A DNA stretch of 64,000 nt from Enterobacter cancerogenus (GTDB taxonomy: Bacteria > Pseudomonadota > Gammaproteobacteria > Enterobacterales > Enterobacteriaceae). Below the pieces are notes generated by a model. It ran no database searches. It saw only the letters and a list, made by a program, of their open reading frames with translations, and had not been told where the DNA came from. The DNA is taken from NCBI RefSeq assembly GCF_019047785.1, contig NZ_CP077290.1, positions 3,534,001 through 3,598,000 on the forward strand, in the 5' to 3' direction. The position numbers and the translations under genes were made by a program. Of this stretch, positions 9,931 through 18,900 are shown piece after piece. Position 1 is the stretch's first letter; each line of letters opens with the position of its first letter.

Positions 9931-10878
9931 TTACTTCTGTAAACGTTTTTCGATGGCGTCCATCAGCATACCGGTGATCGAAATCGGGAATTCCGCCTCG
10001 ATTTCACGGATGCAGGTTGGGCTGGTGACGTTCACTTCGGTCAGACGGTCGCCGATGATGTCCAGGCCGACGAAAATCAGCCCTTTGGCTTTAAGCGTAG
10101 GGCCAACGCGGCGGGCAATTTCCCAGTCGCTTTCGGTCAACGGGCGCGGTTCGCCACGACCACCGGCTGCGAGGTTGCCGCGGGTTTCGCCACCCTGCGG
10201 GATACGCGCCAGGCAGTAAGGCACCGGCTCGCCGTCCACCACCAGCACACGTTTGTCGCCGTCGACGATGGCAGGCAGGTAGTTCTGCGCCATGCAGTAG
10301 CGGGTACCCAACTCGGTCAGCGTTTCGGCAATGACGCCAATGTTAGGATCGCCTTCTTTAACGCGGAAGATAGACGCGCCGCCCATGCCGTCCAGCGGCT
10401 TCATGATGATATCGCCGTGTTGCTGCCAGAACGCTTTCAGCTGTGCCTTGCTGCGGGTCACCAGCGTTTCCGGCGTCAGGTCAGAGAACCAGGCGGTGTA
10501 AAGCTTCTCGTTGCAGTCGCGCAGGCTCTGCGGCTTGTTGACGATGAGCGTGCCTTTCTCTTCTGCGCGTTCCAGGATATAGGTGCAGTAGATAAATTCG
10601 GTATCGAACGGCGGATCTTTACGCATCAGGATGACGTTGAGGTCGGCCAGGGCGATATCCTGCTCGCTGCCGAATTCGTACCATTTGTCGTAGTTCTGCT
10701 CGACGTTAACGAGGCGGGTACGCGCGCGGGCTTCACCGTTGATCAGGTAAAGATCGTTCATCTCCATATAGTGGAGTTCATAGCCGCGACGCTGCGCTTC
10801 CAGCAGCATAGCGAAGCTGGAATCTTTCTTGATGTTAATGTTTGCGATGGGATCCATCACGATGCCGAGCTTGATCAT
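9931..10878 (-). CDS. gshB: Glutathione synthetase
   Basis: 315 residues (E. coli 316). It joins gamma-glutamylcysteine and glycine with ATP hydrolysis. The ATP-grasp features are [14 protein letters not shown] near residue 160, the central [13 protein letters not shown] and the metal-binding [16 protein letters not shown] near 280. The frame continues five codons upstream; ATG 10878 ([11 protein letters not shown]) is the conserved start. It follows rsmE by 21 bases on the same strand. Confidence 0.97.
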   Translation of the reverse strand: MIKLGIVMDPIANINIKKDSSFAMLLEAQRRGYELHYMEMNDLYLINGEARARTRLVNVEQNYDKWYEFGSEQDIALADLNVILMRKDPPFDTEFIYCTYILERAEEKGTLIVNKPQSLRDCNEKLYTAWFSDLTPETLVTRSKAQLKAFWQQHGDIIMKPLDGMGGASIFRVKEGDPNIGVIAETLTELGTRYCMAQNYLPAIVDGDKRVLVVDGEPVPYCLARIPQGGETRGNLAAGGRGEPRPLTESDWEIARRVGPTLKAKGLIFVGLDIIGDRLTEVNVTSPTCIREIEAEFPISITGMLMDAIEKRLQK

Positions 10879-10899
10879 TTTTTTCTCCATCAATATGGG

Positions 10900-11631
10900 T
10901 CAACCCAGATCGCCAAAACGCACCTGTAGTGCGGTAATGGCGGTGAGCGCCGTTGTCTCAGTGCGCAGAACGCGAGGCCCTAACAGAATATCAGTAAACT
11001 GGTAACGTGCCGTCATGGCGATCTCGTCAGCCGACAGGCCGCCCTCCGGGCCAATCAACAGGCGCACGCGCTCGACGGGCAGCGGCAGCGTGTTGATGCT
11101 GGCGCTGGCGCGAGGGTGGAGATTGAGCTTCAGCCCGCTCTCCTCTTCAGCACACCAGTCCTCAAGATCCATCGCCGGGCGGATCTCCGGTATCCGGTTG
11201 CGGCCGCTTTGCTCGCAGGCCGCAACGGCAATTTTCTGCCACTGCTGGATCTTTTTGTTCAGACGTTCAGCATCCAGTTTAACGCCACAGCGCTCAGAAA
11301 AAAGTGGCGTAATGAGGCTTACACCGAGTTCAATGGATTTCTGAATGGTGAACTCCATCTTTTCACCGCGCGACATCACCTGTCCCAGATGGATATGCAG
11401 CGGCGATTCACGGTCGTCCACTTCACCGCGCAGCACGTTGACGTGCACGCTTTTTTTGTCGGCGCGCGTAATTTCAGCGTCGAACACCTGGTTGGAGCCG
11501 TCGAAGAGCTGAATCGCCTGGCCTGCGCCCATACGCAGCACGCGGCCTACGTGGTTGGCGGCGTCGTCAGACAGGGCGATCTCACGGCCTGCGGTAATCA
11601 GTTCAGGATGGTAGATGCGGGGAATGCGCAT
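10900..11631 (-). CDS. rsmE: 16S rRNA (uracil-1498-N3)-methyltransferase
   Basis: 243 residues, the same length as E. coli RsmE. It has a PUA-like N-terminal domain (residues about 1-70) and a SPOUT methyltransferase domain with the trefoil-knot motifs [16 protein letters not shown] near 195 and [14 protein letters not shown] near 222. It methylates U1498 at the decoding region of the small subunit, using S-adenosylmethionine. The start is ATG 11631 (MRIPRIYHP); a frame extension of five codons is not conserved. Confidence 0.97.
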   Translation of the reverse strand: MRIPRIYHPELITAGREIALSDDAANHVGRVLRMGAGQAIQLFDGSNQVFDAEITRADKKSVHVNVLRGEVDDRESPLHIHLGQVMSRGEKMEFTIQKSIELGVSLITPLFSERCGVKLDAERLNKKIQQWQKIAVAACEQSGRNRIPEIRPAMDLEDWCAEEESGLKLNLHPRASASINTLPLPVERVRLLIGPEGGLSADEIAMTARYQFTDILLGPRVLRTETTALTAITALQVRFGDLG

Positions 11632-11683
11632 AGTCAGAAATTCCATGTGTCATGCGGTGTAAGCGAATTGCCGCTAGTGTAGG

Positions 11684-12391
11684 TTAGCTCTTTTGCGCCT
11701 GGCAAGCCCGCTGGACGTAAGGGTTGTGATTCCCCTGAACTTTCGCAATGCGCTCATCGCGCTGGCACTCCCACGCCGTCACCGGATACATCTTGTCCCA
11801 GGCGTTAAACAGCTGCGTCTGCTGGCGTGAAAGCGTAAGCGAGTAACGGTCGCGCATGTAGAAGTAGGTGCGGGCAATGCTGCCGCGCGCGCGGGCTGGC
11901 GGCTCGGCGACTTTCTCTTTGAAATCCACCTTCATGGCGCACTGTCCGTACTGGCCTTCACCGCCGTTCCACTGGCTGTACATGAAATTGCCGCGATCGC
12001 CGTTCACTTCGCCTACCGCTGGCTGCAGGTTGTGCATATCGCTTTCCATCTGGCGATAGACCGGGTCTTTGGCGCAGTTTTTACGCCCGCCATCCTGCCA
12101 GCACTGGCGCTGATGGCCGAACTGCCATGCCGGAACGACATGTTCCCATTCGATGCGGCTGGCGCGGTTCTCATTTTTACGGACTTTGTAGCCGCAGGAT
12201 GCGAGGTCAACGACGCCTTTTTTGCCCTGCCAGTTAATCTTACAGCCACAGTAGAAATCGCCCGGCGCGTCAGCGTTAATCTTGACGCCTGCGGTTTTTG
12301 CCTGGGAAAAACTATGGATACCGTCGGCCAGCGCGTGGCCGGAGAGCGCCGTCGTCAGAAAGGCGACGGTGAGGGAGAAATTACGGGACAT
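11684..12391 (-). CDS. endA: Endonuclease I (periplasmic, EndA)
   Basis: 235 residues, the E. coli length. A signal peptide (about 1-22, ...GHALA) sends it to the periplasm, where it cuts double-stranded DNA. The His-Asn metal-finger active site is visible in [14 protein letters not shown] and [18 protein letters not shown]. It is cysteine-rich ([18 protein letters not shown]), which fits disulphides that activate the secreted enzyme. The start at 12391 follows the family; the frame extends 19 codons further up. Confidence 0.97.
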   Translation of the reverse strand: MSRNFSLTVAFLTTALSGHALADGIHSFSQAKTAGVKINADAPGDFYCGCKINWQGKKGVVDLASCGYKVRKNENRASRIEWEHVVPAWQFGHQRQCWQDGGRKNCAKDPVYRQMESDMHNLQPAVGEVNGDRGNFMYSQWNGGEGQYGQCAMKVDFKEKVAEPPARARGSIARTYFYMRDRYSLTLSRQQTQLFNAWDKMYPVTAWECQRDERIAKVQGNHNPYVQRACQAQKS

Positions 12392-12485
12392 CTTACACTC
12401 CGTGTCAAAACGAGCCGGCAACGTAGCGGATGTTGTTCCTGTATGCAATCAGTCAGATCAGGAAAGTTCCTGATTGTTCATTTGA

Positions 12486-12983
12486 TCATTCCGCAACCAG
12501 CGGATCGCCGCACTTCACGCAGCGGTAGGTTGCTTCGCCACGCACCACGCGGTTATGACGGCGCACGGTGAGCTGATGCTGCTGGCACGAGCAGCGGTAG
12601 GGGAAAGTATTGGTGCGTACTGATACAAGCTCGAACTGGTGCGTGCGGCGAGCGGGCACACCGAGCACCGCCTCCATCATCCATTTCCACTCTTTGCCGT
12701 GGGGCGCTACGCGGCCAAAATGTTTCCACACCAGCAGATGCGCCAGCTCGTGAGGCACCACCTCTTCGATAAATGCCTGCTGGTTTTCCATCATCAGCAC
12801 CGGGTTTAAGCGGATCTCCCAGGACTCCAGCCAGGCGGTGCCTGCTGCAGTGCCGCGCTGGTGGTACACCAGCCTGGGTTCAGGATAATTGCGCCCGAGC
12901 TTCAGGTTTGCCTGGGCGAGTTTTTCCCGCAGGCTGCGCATAGCGGCTTGCTGAAGGGCGATGGGGAGACGGGGAGCTTTCAT
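12486..12983 (-). CDS. sprT: SprT family zinc metalloprotease-like protein
   Basis: 165 residues (E. coli 165). The HExxH motif [11 protein letters not shown] has His78, Glu79 and His82, and the C-terminal zinc ribbon is CSCQ...YRCVKCGDP. SprT is related to the SPRTN DNA-protein crosslink proteases; its bacterial substrate is unclear. ATG 12983 (MKAPRLP) is the conserved start; 20 upstream codons in frame are not. It is followed closely by endA. Confidence 0.95.
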   Translation of the reverse strand: MKAPRLPIALQQAAMRSLREKLAQANLKLGRNYPEPRLVYHQRGTAAGTAWLESWEIRLNPVLMMENQQAFIEEVVPHELAHLLVWKHFGRVAPHGKEWKWMMEAVLGVPARRTHQFELVSVRTNTFPYRCSCQQHQLTVRRHNRVVRGEATYRCVKCGDPLVAE

Positions 12984-13043
12984 AGGGGCAGAGCATAAAG
13001 CGGGAAGCGGGGAGGTGCAAGCGGCACCTCCCCGGCAGAACAC

Positions 13044-14441
13044 TCAGTCGTGTGCGCCAATCTCACGCAGCGGACGACCTTTCATCAGGTTACGTTCAAT
13101 ATGTTCCAGCGAAACGTGTTTGGTTTCTGGAACCAGCCAGATGGTCAGAACAATGAAGAAGATGTTCAGGCCGGAGTAAACCCAGAAGGTGTTCGCATTG
13201 CCCAGCGTGTTGAGCATGGTCAGGAACGTTGCGCCGACAATCATGTTGGCGATCCAGTTGGTCGCGGTGGAGCAGGTGATACCAAAATCACGCCCTTTCA
13301 GCGGCTGGATCTCCGAGCATAGCACCCAGATCAGCGGACCGGCGCTCATCGCAAAACCGACGATAAACATCAGCAGCATGGCCACGGCAAAGTACTGTGC
13401 AGACGGGGAGTGAATGCCCACATGCATCATCGTACCGAGGACGCCCATCCCGACGGCCATCACCAGGAAGCCCAGCGTCAGCGTTGGTTTACGTCCCCAA
13501 CGGTCTACCAGACCAATGGCAATAAAGGTCGCCAGCACGTTGGTCAGACCGACGATTACCGTGCCCCACATCTGCTCGGTGGTGTTGGTGTAACCCGCCA
13601 GTTCGAAGATTTTTGGCGCGTAGTACATGATGACGTTCATCCCGGTGAACTGTTGCATTACCTGCAGCAGCACGCCCAGGAACACCGCGCGGCGGAAGTT
13701 GCTGTTCTCTTTAAACAGCGCCCAGCCGGACTGTTTTACCTTCAGGCTTTCGCGGATCTCTTCCAGCTCGTTTTTCGCCTCTGCGCTGGTATCACGCAGG
13801 CGCAGTAAAACCCGTTCGGCATCGTGGAAGCGGCGTTTGGCGGCGAACCAGCGCGGGCTGTCCGGCAGGAAAAAGACGCCAATCAGCAGCAGCACCGCAG
13901 GGATGATGATCACGCCGAGCATCCAGCGCCATGCACCGCTGTAGCTGAACGCCGTATCGGAAAGATAAGCGCCCAGAATACCGATGGTGATCATCAGCTG
14001 GTACATCGAAATCATGCTGCCACGGATTTTCTCCGGCGCGATTTCAGACAGGTACAGCGGCGCGGTGTAAGACGCCACGCCAACGGCCAGGCCGAGCAGT
14101 ACGCGTGACACCAGCAGCACCTCAACGTTTGGTGCGGCGGCAGAGAACAATGACCCGGCCACGAACAGGATCGCGCCGATCATCAGGCTCTTTTTACGCC
14201 CGAGCTTGAAGGAGAGCCAGCCGCTGCCCACCGCACCCACGGCGGCACCGAACATCATGGAGCTGACCACCCACTCCTGAGTGTGTGAAGAAATCTGGAA
14301 TTCATCGGTGATGAAAGGTAACGCACCGGCGATAACGCCGATATCCAGGCCAAAGAGTAATCCTGCCAGGGCTGCGAGGAAGCAGACAAAGAAGGTCATC
14401 GCCTTATTGGACGTGCGCCCCTGTTTTTTATTGTCAGGCAT
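13044..14441 (-). CDS. galP: Galactose:H+ symporter GalP
   Basis: 465 residues (E. coli 464). An MFS sugar porter with 12 membrane segments. Signatures are [17 protein letters not shown] (TM1), GRKKSLMIG in the 2-3 loop, [10 protein letters not shown] after TM6, [17 protein letters not shown] (TM7), GRKPTL in the 8-9 loop and [12 protein letters not shown] at the end. It imports galactose and glucose with protons. A CRP site and two gal-type operators lie upstream (see those entries), so galactose induction and catabolite control are expected. Confidence 0.97.
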   Translation of the reverse strand: MPDNKKQGRTSNKAMTFFVCFLAALAGLLFGLDIGVIAGALPFITDEFQISSHTQEWVVSSMMFGAAVGAVGSGWLSFKLGRKKSLMIGAILFVAGSLFSAAAPNVEVLLVSRVLLGLAVGVASYTAPLYLSEIAPEKIRGSMISMYQLMITIGILGAYLSDTAFSYSGAWRWMLGVIIIPAVLLLIGVFFLPDSPRWFAAKRRFHDAERVLLRLRDTSAEAKNELEEIRESLKVKQSGWALFKENSNFRRAVFLGVLLQVMQQFTGMNVIMYYAPKIFELAGYTNTTEQMWGTVIVGLTNVLATFIAIGLVDRWGRKPTLTLGFLVMAVGMGVLGTMMHVGIHSPSAQYFAVAMLLMFIVGFAMSAGPLIWVLCSEIQPLKGRDFGITCSTATNWIANMIVGATFLTMLNTLGNANTFWVYSGLNIFFIVLTIWLVPETKHVSLEHIERNLMKGRPLREIGAHD

Positions 14442-14506
14442 TATGCCCTCCAGTTGGGTTATCAGTTTTTACGATGTTAAGAGTAGGTGAGTAGTGCGTA
14501 AAAATA

Positions 14507-14522
14507 TGTGAGACAAATCACA
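14507..14522. promoter_or_regulatory. CRP-cAMP site upstream of galP
   Basis: TGTGAGACAAATCACA is a perfect TGTGA-N6-TCACA palindrome 66 bases upstream of the galP start. It is adjacent to the gal operator at 14526, the arrangement known for gal promoters. Confidence 0.85.
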
Positions 14523-14525
14523 ACG

Positions 14526-14541
14526 GTGTAATCGGTTACAC
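14526..14541. promoter_or_regulatory. GalR/GalS operator, proximal
   Basis: GTGTAATCGGTTACAC fits the gal operator consensus GTGNAANCGNTTNCAC at every fixed position. It lies 3 bases from the CRP site, upstream of galP. Confidence 0.88.
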
Positions 14542-14707
14542 AACATTGACTACGTAAATAATATTAAAGCTTTGAAAATATAGAGGTAAACGAGGTGATA
14601 TGCATCGAGAATGTACACATTTCAGACTTAACTGAAAGGAAATGTAACAGCAGAAGAAATGCGATCATGCAAAGGGAATAATCTGAAAGCAGGATATATT
14701 TGATGCG

Positions 14708-14723
14708 GTGTAAACGGTTTCAA
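14708..14723. promoter_or_regulatory. Second GalR/GalS-type operator, distal
   Basis: GTGTAAACGGTTTCAA matches the gal operator consensus except for the last base. It is 182 bases upstream of the proximal operator, a distance compatible with repression looping. It lies beside the REP-like element, and no gene other than galP or metK is near. Confidence 0.6.
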
Positions 14724-14737
14724 AGGGTGCGGTCTGT

Positions 14738-14816
14738 CGTCGGGTGGCGGCAATGCCTTACCCGACCTACGGGTCCGAGGATTTTGTAGGTCGGGTAAGG
14801 CGCAGCCGCCACCGGA
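14738..14816. repeat. REP/BIME-like inverted pair between metK and galP
   Basis: The arms cgtcgggtggcggcaatgcc / ttacccgacctac and gtaggtcgggtaaggcgcag / ccgccaccgg are inverted around a 15-base spacer. This is a typical REP pair downstream of metK. Together with the terminator next to it, it fills the metK-galP space (14442-14869). Confidence 0.85.
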
Positions 14817-14820
14817 CATA

Positions 14821-14850
14821 AAAAAAGGCCAGCGCAAAGGCTGGCCTGTT
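14821..14850 (-). terminator. Rho-independent terminator of metK
   Basis: Read on the minus strand, GGCCAGC (arm 14840-14846) pairs with GCTGGCC (14827-14833) around a short loop and is followed by a run of six T. It starts 19 bases after the metK stop codon. Confidence 0.9.
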
Positions 14851-14869
14851 TAACGCTACGGTCGGTCGA

Positions 14870-16024
14870 TTATTTCAGACCGGCAGCGTCACGCAGCAGG
14901 GCGGCTTTGTCGGTTTTTTCCCATGGGAAATGTTCGCGACCAAAGTGACCGTACGCAGCGGTTTCTTTATAGATTGGGTGCAGCAGATCCAGCATCTGGA
15001 TCAGGCCGTAAGGACGCAGGTCGAAGAACTCGCGCACCAGCAGCGTCAGCTGCTCGGATGGCACTTTCTCCGTACCAAAGGTTTCCACCATGATTGACGT
15101 TGGTTCCGCCACGCCGATGGCATAAGAAACCTGAATTTCACAGCGGTCGGCCAGGCCTGCAGCCACGATGTTTTTCGCAACATAACGTGCTGCGTATGCC
15201 GCAGAACGGTCAACTTTAGACGGGTCTTTACCAGAGAACGCACCGCCACCGTGACGCGCCATGCCGCCGTAGGTATCAACGATGATTTTACGACCGGTCA
15301 GGCCGCAGTCGCCCATTGGGCCGCCGATAACGAAGCGTCCGGTTGGGTTGATGAAGTATTTGGTTGCAGAGTTCAGCCACTCAACGGGCAGAACCGGCTT
15401 GATGATCTCTTCCATCACCGCTTCCTGCAGCGCTTTCTGGTCAATCTCTTCGGAATGCTGGGTAGACAGAACCACCGCATCAATACCAACGATTTTGCCG
15501 TCGTCGTACTGGAAGGTCACCTGGCTTTTTGCATCCGGGCGCAGCCACGGCAGGGAGCCGTTTTTACGCACTTCAGCCTGACGCTGCACCAGACGGTGTG
15601 CGTAGGTGACTGGCGCTGGCATCAGCACGTCGGTTTCGTTGGTGGCGTAGCCGAACATCAGGCCCTGGTCGCCCGCGCCCTGTTCCAGCGGATCGGCACG
15701 GTCAACGCCCTGGTTGATGTCCGGAGACTGTTTGCCGATGGCGCTCAGTACCGCACAGGAGTTGGCATCAAAGCCCATATCAGAATGCACATAGCCGATC
15801 TCACGCACCGTGTTACGGGTGATTTCTTCGATATCAACCCATGCGCTGGTGGTGATCTCACCGCCCACCAGAACCATGCCGGTTTTGACATAGGTTTCGC
15901 ACGCTACGCGCGCTTTTGGATCCTGGGTCAGGATCGCATCCAGCACCGCATCGGAGATTTGGTCAGCAATTTTATCAGGATGTCCTTCTGATACGGACTC
16001 GGACGTAAACAGGTGTTTTGCCAT
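14870..16024 (-). CDS. metK: S-adenosylmethionine synthetase
   Basis: 384 residues, the E. coli length. It makes S-adenosylmethionine from methionine and ATP, supplying TrmB, RsmE, HemW and the polyamine pathway in this same window. Signatures: [15 protein letters not shown] (ATP and Mg site), [12 protein letters not shown] near 117, [20 protein letters not shown] near 257. The start is ATG 16024 ([10 protein letters not shown]); the frame continues four codons up. The strand is opposite to speA, with a long regulatory space between them. Confidence 0.98.
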   Translation of the reverse strand: MAKHLFTSESVSEGHPDKIADQISDAVLDAILTQDPKARVACETYVKTGMVLVGGEITTSAWVDIEEITRNTVREIGYVHSDMGFDANSCAVLSAIGKQSPDINQGVDRADPLEQGAGDQGLMFGYATNETDVLMPAPVTYAHRLVQRQAEVRKNGSLPWLRPDAKSQVTFQYDDGKIVGIDAVVLSTQHSEEIDQKALQEAVMEEIIKPVLPVEWLNSATKYFINPTGRFVIGGPMGDCGLTGRKIIVDTYGGMARHGGGAFSGKDPSKVDRSAAYAARYVAKNIVAAGLADRCEIQVSYAIGVAEPTSIMVETFGTEKVPSEQLTLLVREFFDLRPYGLIQMLDLLHPIYKETAAYGHFGREHFPWEKTDKAALLRDAAGLK

Positions 16025-16119
16025 GTTATATTTCACCTAAGAGGAATTTGGTTAGCTCAAGCTGCTGTGTGGAATAGCCAAGGGAGATAATTCTACCAAG
16101 GCCGACGGGTTTTGACACT

Positions 16120-16167
16120 GGCAGTCTGAGTGTTAATCAGTATGGATGGATTAACATCTGGACGGCT
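16120..16167 (-). promoter_or_regulatory. Tandem MetJ boxes upstream of metK
   Basis: On the minus strand six contiguous octamers resemble the met box AGACGTCT: AGCCGTCC, AGATGTTA, ATCCATCC, ATACTGAT, TAACACTC, AGACTGCC. The first two and the last are the best. MetJ binds at least two adjacent boxes with S-adenosylmethionine as corepressor. The array lies about 96-143 bases upstream of the metK start, as expected for feedback control of this gene. Confidence 0.7.
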
Positions 16168-16281
16168 ATTTTAGGTCACTTCTTAGACCGATTTCCAGTT
16201 TTTTTTGACTCACCTCTCACTGCGTTGAAAACGCAGCTGGAAATATTTCCTGACGCCGCTGGCAACGCGCGCATTTTTGTT

Positions 16282-16310
16282 TTGCATTTTAGCCCCCTTC
16301 TCGGTATAAA
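16282..16310 (+). promoter_or_regulatory. Candidate speA promoter
   Basis: TTGCAT, 17 bases, TATAAA, followed by a very GC-rich discriminator (acgcggcgcgcgg). A start near 16317 would give speA a leader of about 510 nucleotides containing the 47-codon ORF and yqgB. Between 16025 and 16447 I see only this promoter, the MetJ array and a small hairpin (ctgcgttgaaaacgcag, 16220-16236). Confidence 0.5.
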
Positions 16311-16447
16311 ACGCGGCGCGCGGCTTCTAAAAAAAAGCGCTCGATGAACTCATCGTGTTGCCACTTCCAGCCGGGTTAAGCAGTGAACTTTCAGCTTTGG
16401 CTTGGGGTCCGTTTCAGCAGAGGCGGCCGTGGAGGTGATACGAGATA

Positions 16448-16591
16448 ATGAACCATCGTTTTCCGCTAATTCAGCGCAGCCGTTCTGGCGCGCATTTGAT
16501 TCCCGCAACCCGCATTTCTAGTCTGCAAACCTGCCGATGTTATACCCATCTCGGCGCTTCTCAGGATTCCAGGGCCGGTCACGCTTTGTGA
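16448..16591 (+). CDS. Candidate 47-residue Arg-rich leader peptide upstream of speA
   Basis: ATG at 16448 opens 47 codons: MNHRFPLIQRSRSGAHLIPA at the start, then TRISSLQTCRCYTHL and a tail ending SRAGHAL. The support is an exceptionally strong ribosome binding site, GGAGGTGAT, ending 8 bases before the ATG. It has seven arginines and four histidines. Arginine decarboxylase is the next enzyme gene, and the ORF is followed by two potential hairpins (16598-16615 aacaag/cttgtt; 16642-16666 ccgaac/gttcgg). Leader peptides that sense polyamine precursors are known (SpeFL upstream of speF). That this one acts in the same way is inference; it could also be an untranslated leader. Confidence 0.4.
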   Translation: MNHRFPLIQRSRSGAHLIPATRISSLQTCRCYTHLGASQDSRAGHAL

Positions 16592-16685
16592 AAACTGAAC
16601 AAGGGCGCTCTTGTTAATACAAGAGTTATCTCGTGGTTTCGCCGAACCTTGTCATACACAGTTCGGTTACGTGTTTTACAATGAT

Positions 16686-16817
16686 ATGAATAAGAAACCG
16701 GTCGCACGGTCTGGATTTCAGCATACTCTGCTGGGAGATGGAGCCGTTTATGGGTTGTTATCGCCGTATAACGCTGCGATAGTAGTCAACTGTTTTACAC
16801 TTAATACAAAGAGTTGA
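16686..16817 (+). CDS. yqgB: Small protein YqgB
   Basis: 43 codons, [16 protein letters not shown] at the start and [14 protein letters not shown] at the end, matching the E. coli YqgB small protein in length and in the C-terminal [11 protein letters not shown]. It ends 8 bases before the speA ATG, so its translation covers the speA ribosome binding site. It has been annotated as an acid-stress or virulence-associated small protein; its mechanism is not known to me. Position suggests a leader or coupling role for speA. Confidence 0.8.
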   Translation: MNKKPVARSGFQHTLLGDGAVYGLLSPYNAAIVVNCFTLNTKS

Positions 16818-16825
16818 GGTTCGCT

Positions 16826-18802
16826 ATGTCTGACGACATGTCTTCAGTTTCGCCTTCGTCAGCGGGCGAACAGGGTGTACTACGTTCCATGCAGGAGGTT
16901 GCGATGAGCTCCCAGGAAGCCAGCAAGATGCTGCGCACTTATAATATTGCCTGGTGGGGCAATAACTACTACGACGTCAATGAGCTGGGCCACATTAGCG
17001 TTTGCCCCGATCCGGACGTCCCCGATGCGCGCGTGGATCTCGCCAGACTGGTGAAAGCTCGCGAAGCGCAGGGCCAGCGTTTGCCTGCACTGTTCTGCTT
17101 CCCGCAGATCCTGCAACATCGCCTGCGTTCGATTAACGCCGCGTTCAAGCGCGCGCGCGAATCTTATGGCTATAAAGGCGACTACTTCCTGGTTTACCCG
17201 ATTAAGGTGAACCAGCACCGCCGCGTTATTGAATCCCTGATCCACTCCGGCGAACCGCTGGGGCTGGAAGCCGGTTCCAAAGCGGAGCTGATGGCCGTTC
17301 TGGCGCACGCGGGCATGACCCGGTCGGTGATTGTCTGTAACGGTTATAAAGACCGTGAATACATTCGTCTGGCGCTGATTGGCGAGAAGATGGGCCACAA
17401 GGTCTATCTGGTTATCGAGAAGATGACCGAAATCGCAATTGTGCTGGAAGAGGCGGAGCGTCTGAACGTGATCCCACGCCTCGGCGTGCGTGCGCGTCTG
17501 GCGTCTCAGGGTTCCGGTAAATGGCAGTCCTCCGGTGGCGAAAAATCCAAGTTCGGCCTCGCGGCGAACCAGGTGCTGCAGCTGGTAGAAATTCTGCGCG
17601 AGCGCGGTCGTCTGGACAGCATCCAGCTGCTGCACTTCCACCTCGGTTCGCAGATGGCGAACATTCGCGACATCGCCACCGGCGTGCGTGAATCGGCGCG
17701 TTTCTACGTTGAGTTGCACAAGCTGGGCGTCAACATTCAGTGCTTCGACGTCGGCGGCGGTCTGGGCGTGGACTATGAAGGAACCCGCTCACAGTCCGAC
17801 TGCTCTGTTAACTACGGCCTGAACGAATACGCCAACAACATTATCTGGGCGATTGGCGATGCCTGTGAAGAGCACGGCCTGCCGCATCCGACGGTGATCA
17901 CCGAGTCGGGCCGCGCGGTGACCGCGCACCATACCGTGCTTGTTTCCAACATTATTGGCGTTGAGCGTAGCGAAATTTCCGAAGCGACGCCGCCGCAGGA
18001 AGATGCGCCTCGTTCCCTGCAAAGCATGTGGGAAACCTGGCAGGAGATGCACGAGCCGGGCACGCGCCGCTCGCTGCGCGAATGGCTGCACGACAGCCAG
18101 ATGGATCTGCACGACATTCACGTCGGCTACTCTTCAGGCACCTTCAGCCTGCAGGAGCGCGCGTGGGCAGAGCAGCTCTATCTGAACATGTGCCATGAAG
18201 TGCAGAAGCAGCTCGACCCGAGCAACCGCGCGCACCGTCCGATTATCGACGAGCTGCAGGAGCGTATGGCGGATAAGATTTACGTCAACTTCTCGCTGTT
18301 CCAGTCGATGCCGGATGCCTGGGGTATCGATCAGCTGTTCCCGGTTCTGCCGCTGGAAGGGCTGAACCACGCCCCGGAACGTCGTGCGGTGCTGCTGGAC
18401 ATCACCTGTGACTCCGATGGTGCTATCGATCACTACGTGGACGGCGACGGTATCGCCACCACCATGCCGATGCCGGAGTACGATCCGGAGAACCCGCCGA
18501 TGCTGGGCTTCTTTATGGTCGGTGCGTACCAGGAGATCCTCGGCAACATGCACAACCTGTTCGGTGATACCGAAGCGGTTGACGTGTTTGTCTTCCCTGA
18601 CGGCAGCGTGGAGGTTGAGCTGTCTGATGAAGGGGATACCGTAGCGGATATGCTCCAGTACGTTCAGCTCGATCCGGGCAAGCTGCTGACTCAGTTCCGC
18701 GATCAGGTGAAAAACACCGGTCTGGACGATGCGCTGCAACAGCAGTTCCTCGAAGAGTTTGAAGCGGGTCTGTACGGGTATACCTACCTCGAAGACGAGT
18801 AA
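16826..18802 (+). CDS. speA: Biosynthetic arginine decarboxylase
   Basis: 658 residues, the E. coli length. It decarboxylates arginine to agmatine, which SpeB converts to putrescine. It is a PLP enzyme of the alanine-racemase/ornithine-decarboxylase-like fold III: the PLP lysine is Lys127 in [20 protein letters not shown] and [11 protein letters not shown] bind the cofactor, and [13 protein letters not shown] near residue 525 carries the catalytic cysteine. The start at 16826 has GAGG 6 bases upstream and lies 8 bases after yqgB. speB, its neighbour in E. coli, is 16 kb away here because of the fimbria/TPS insertion. Confidence 0.98.
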   Translation: MSDDMSSVSPSSAGEQGVLRSMQEVAMSSQEASKMLRTYNIAWWGNNYYDVNELGHISVCPDPDVPDARVDLARLVKAREAQGQRLPALFCFPQILQHRLRSINAAFKRARESYGYKGDYFLVYPIKVNQHRRVIESLIHSGEPLGLEAGSKAELMAVLAHAGMTRSVIVCNGYKDREYIRLALIGEKMGHKVYLVIEKMTEIAIVLEEAERLNVIPRLGVRARLASQGSGKWQSSGGEKSKFGLAANQVLQLVEILRERGRLDSIQLLHFHLGSQMANIRDIATGVRESARFYVELHKLGVNIQCFDVGGGLGVDYEGTRSQSDCSVNYGLNEYANNIIWAIGDACEEHGLPHPTVITESGRAVTAHHTVLVSNIIGVERSEISEATPPQEDAPRSLQSMWETWQEMHEPGTRRSLREWLHDSQMDLHDIHVGYSSGTFSLQERAWAEQLYLNMCHEVQKQLDPSNRAHRPIIDELQERMADKIYVNFSLFQSMPDAWGIDQLFPVLPLEGLNHAPERRAVLLDITCDSDGAIDHYVDGDGIATTMPMPEYDPENPPMLGFFMVGAYQEILGNMHNLFGDTEAVDVFVFPDGSVEVELSDEGDTVADMLQYVQLDPGKLLTQFRDQVKNTGLDDALQQQFLEEFEAGLYGYTYLEDE

Positions 18803-18823
18803 TTATCCCGCCTGCTGAATAAG

Positions 18824-18854
18824 AAAAGGGTCTGACCACGGTCAGACCCTTTTT
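18824..18854. terminator. Bidirectional terminator between speA and tpsA
   Basis: AAAAGGGTCTGAC (18824-18836), loop CACG, GTCAGACCCTTTTT (18841-18854). The arms are perfectly complementary, with A and T tracts on both sides, so it can end speA transcripts on the plus strand and the fimbria/TPS transcript arriving on the minus strand. Confidence 0.92.
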
Positions 18855-18900
18855 TATGGCTACATGAAAACCCCGCCGGTGAACGACGGGGGGAGGGCGG

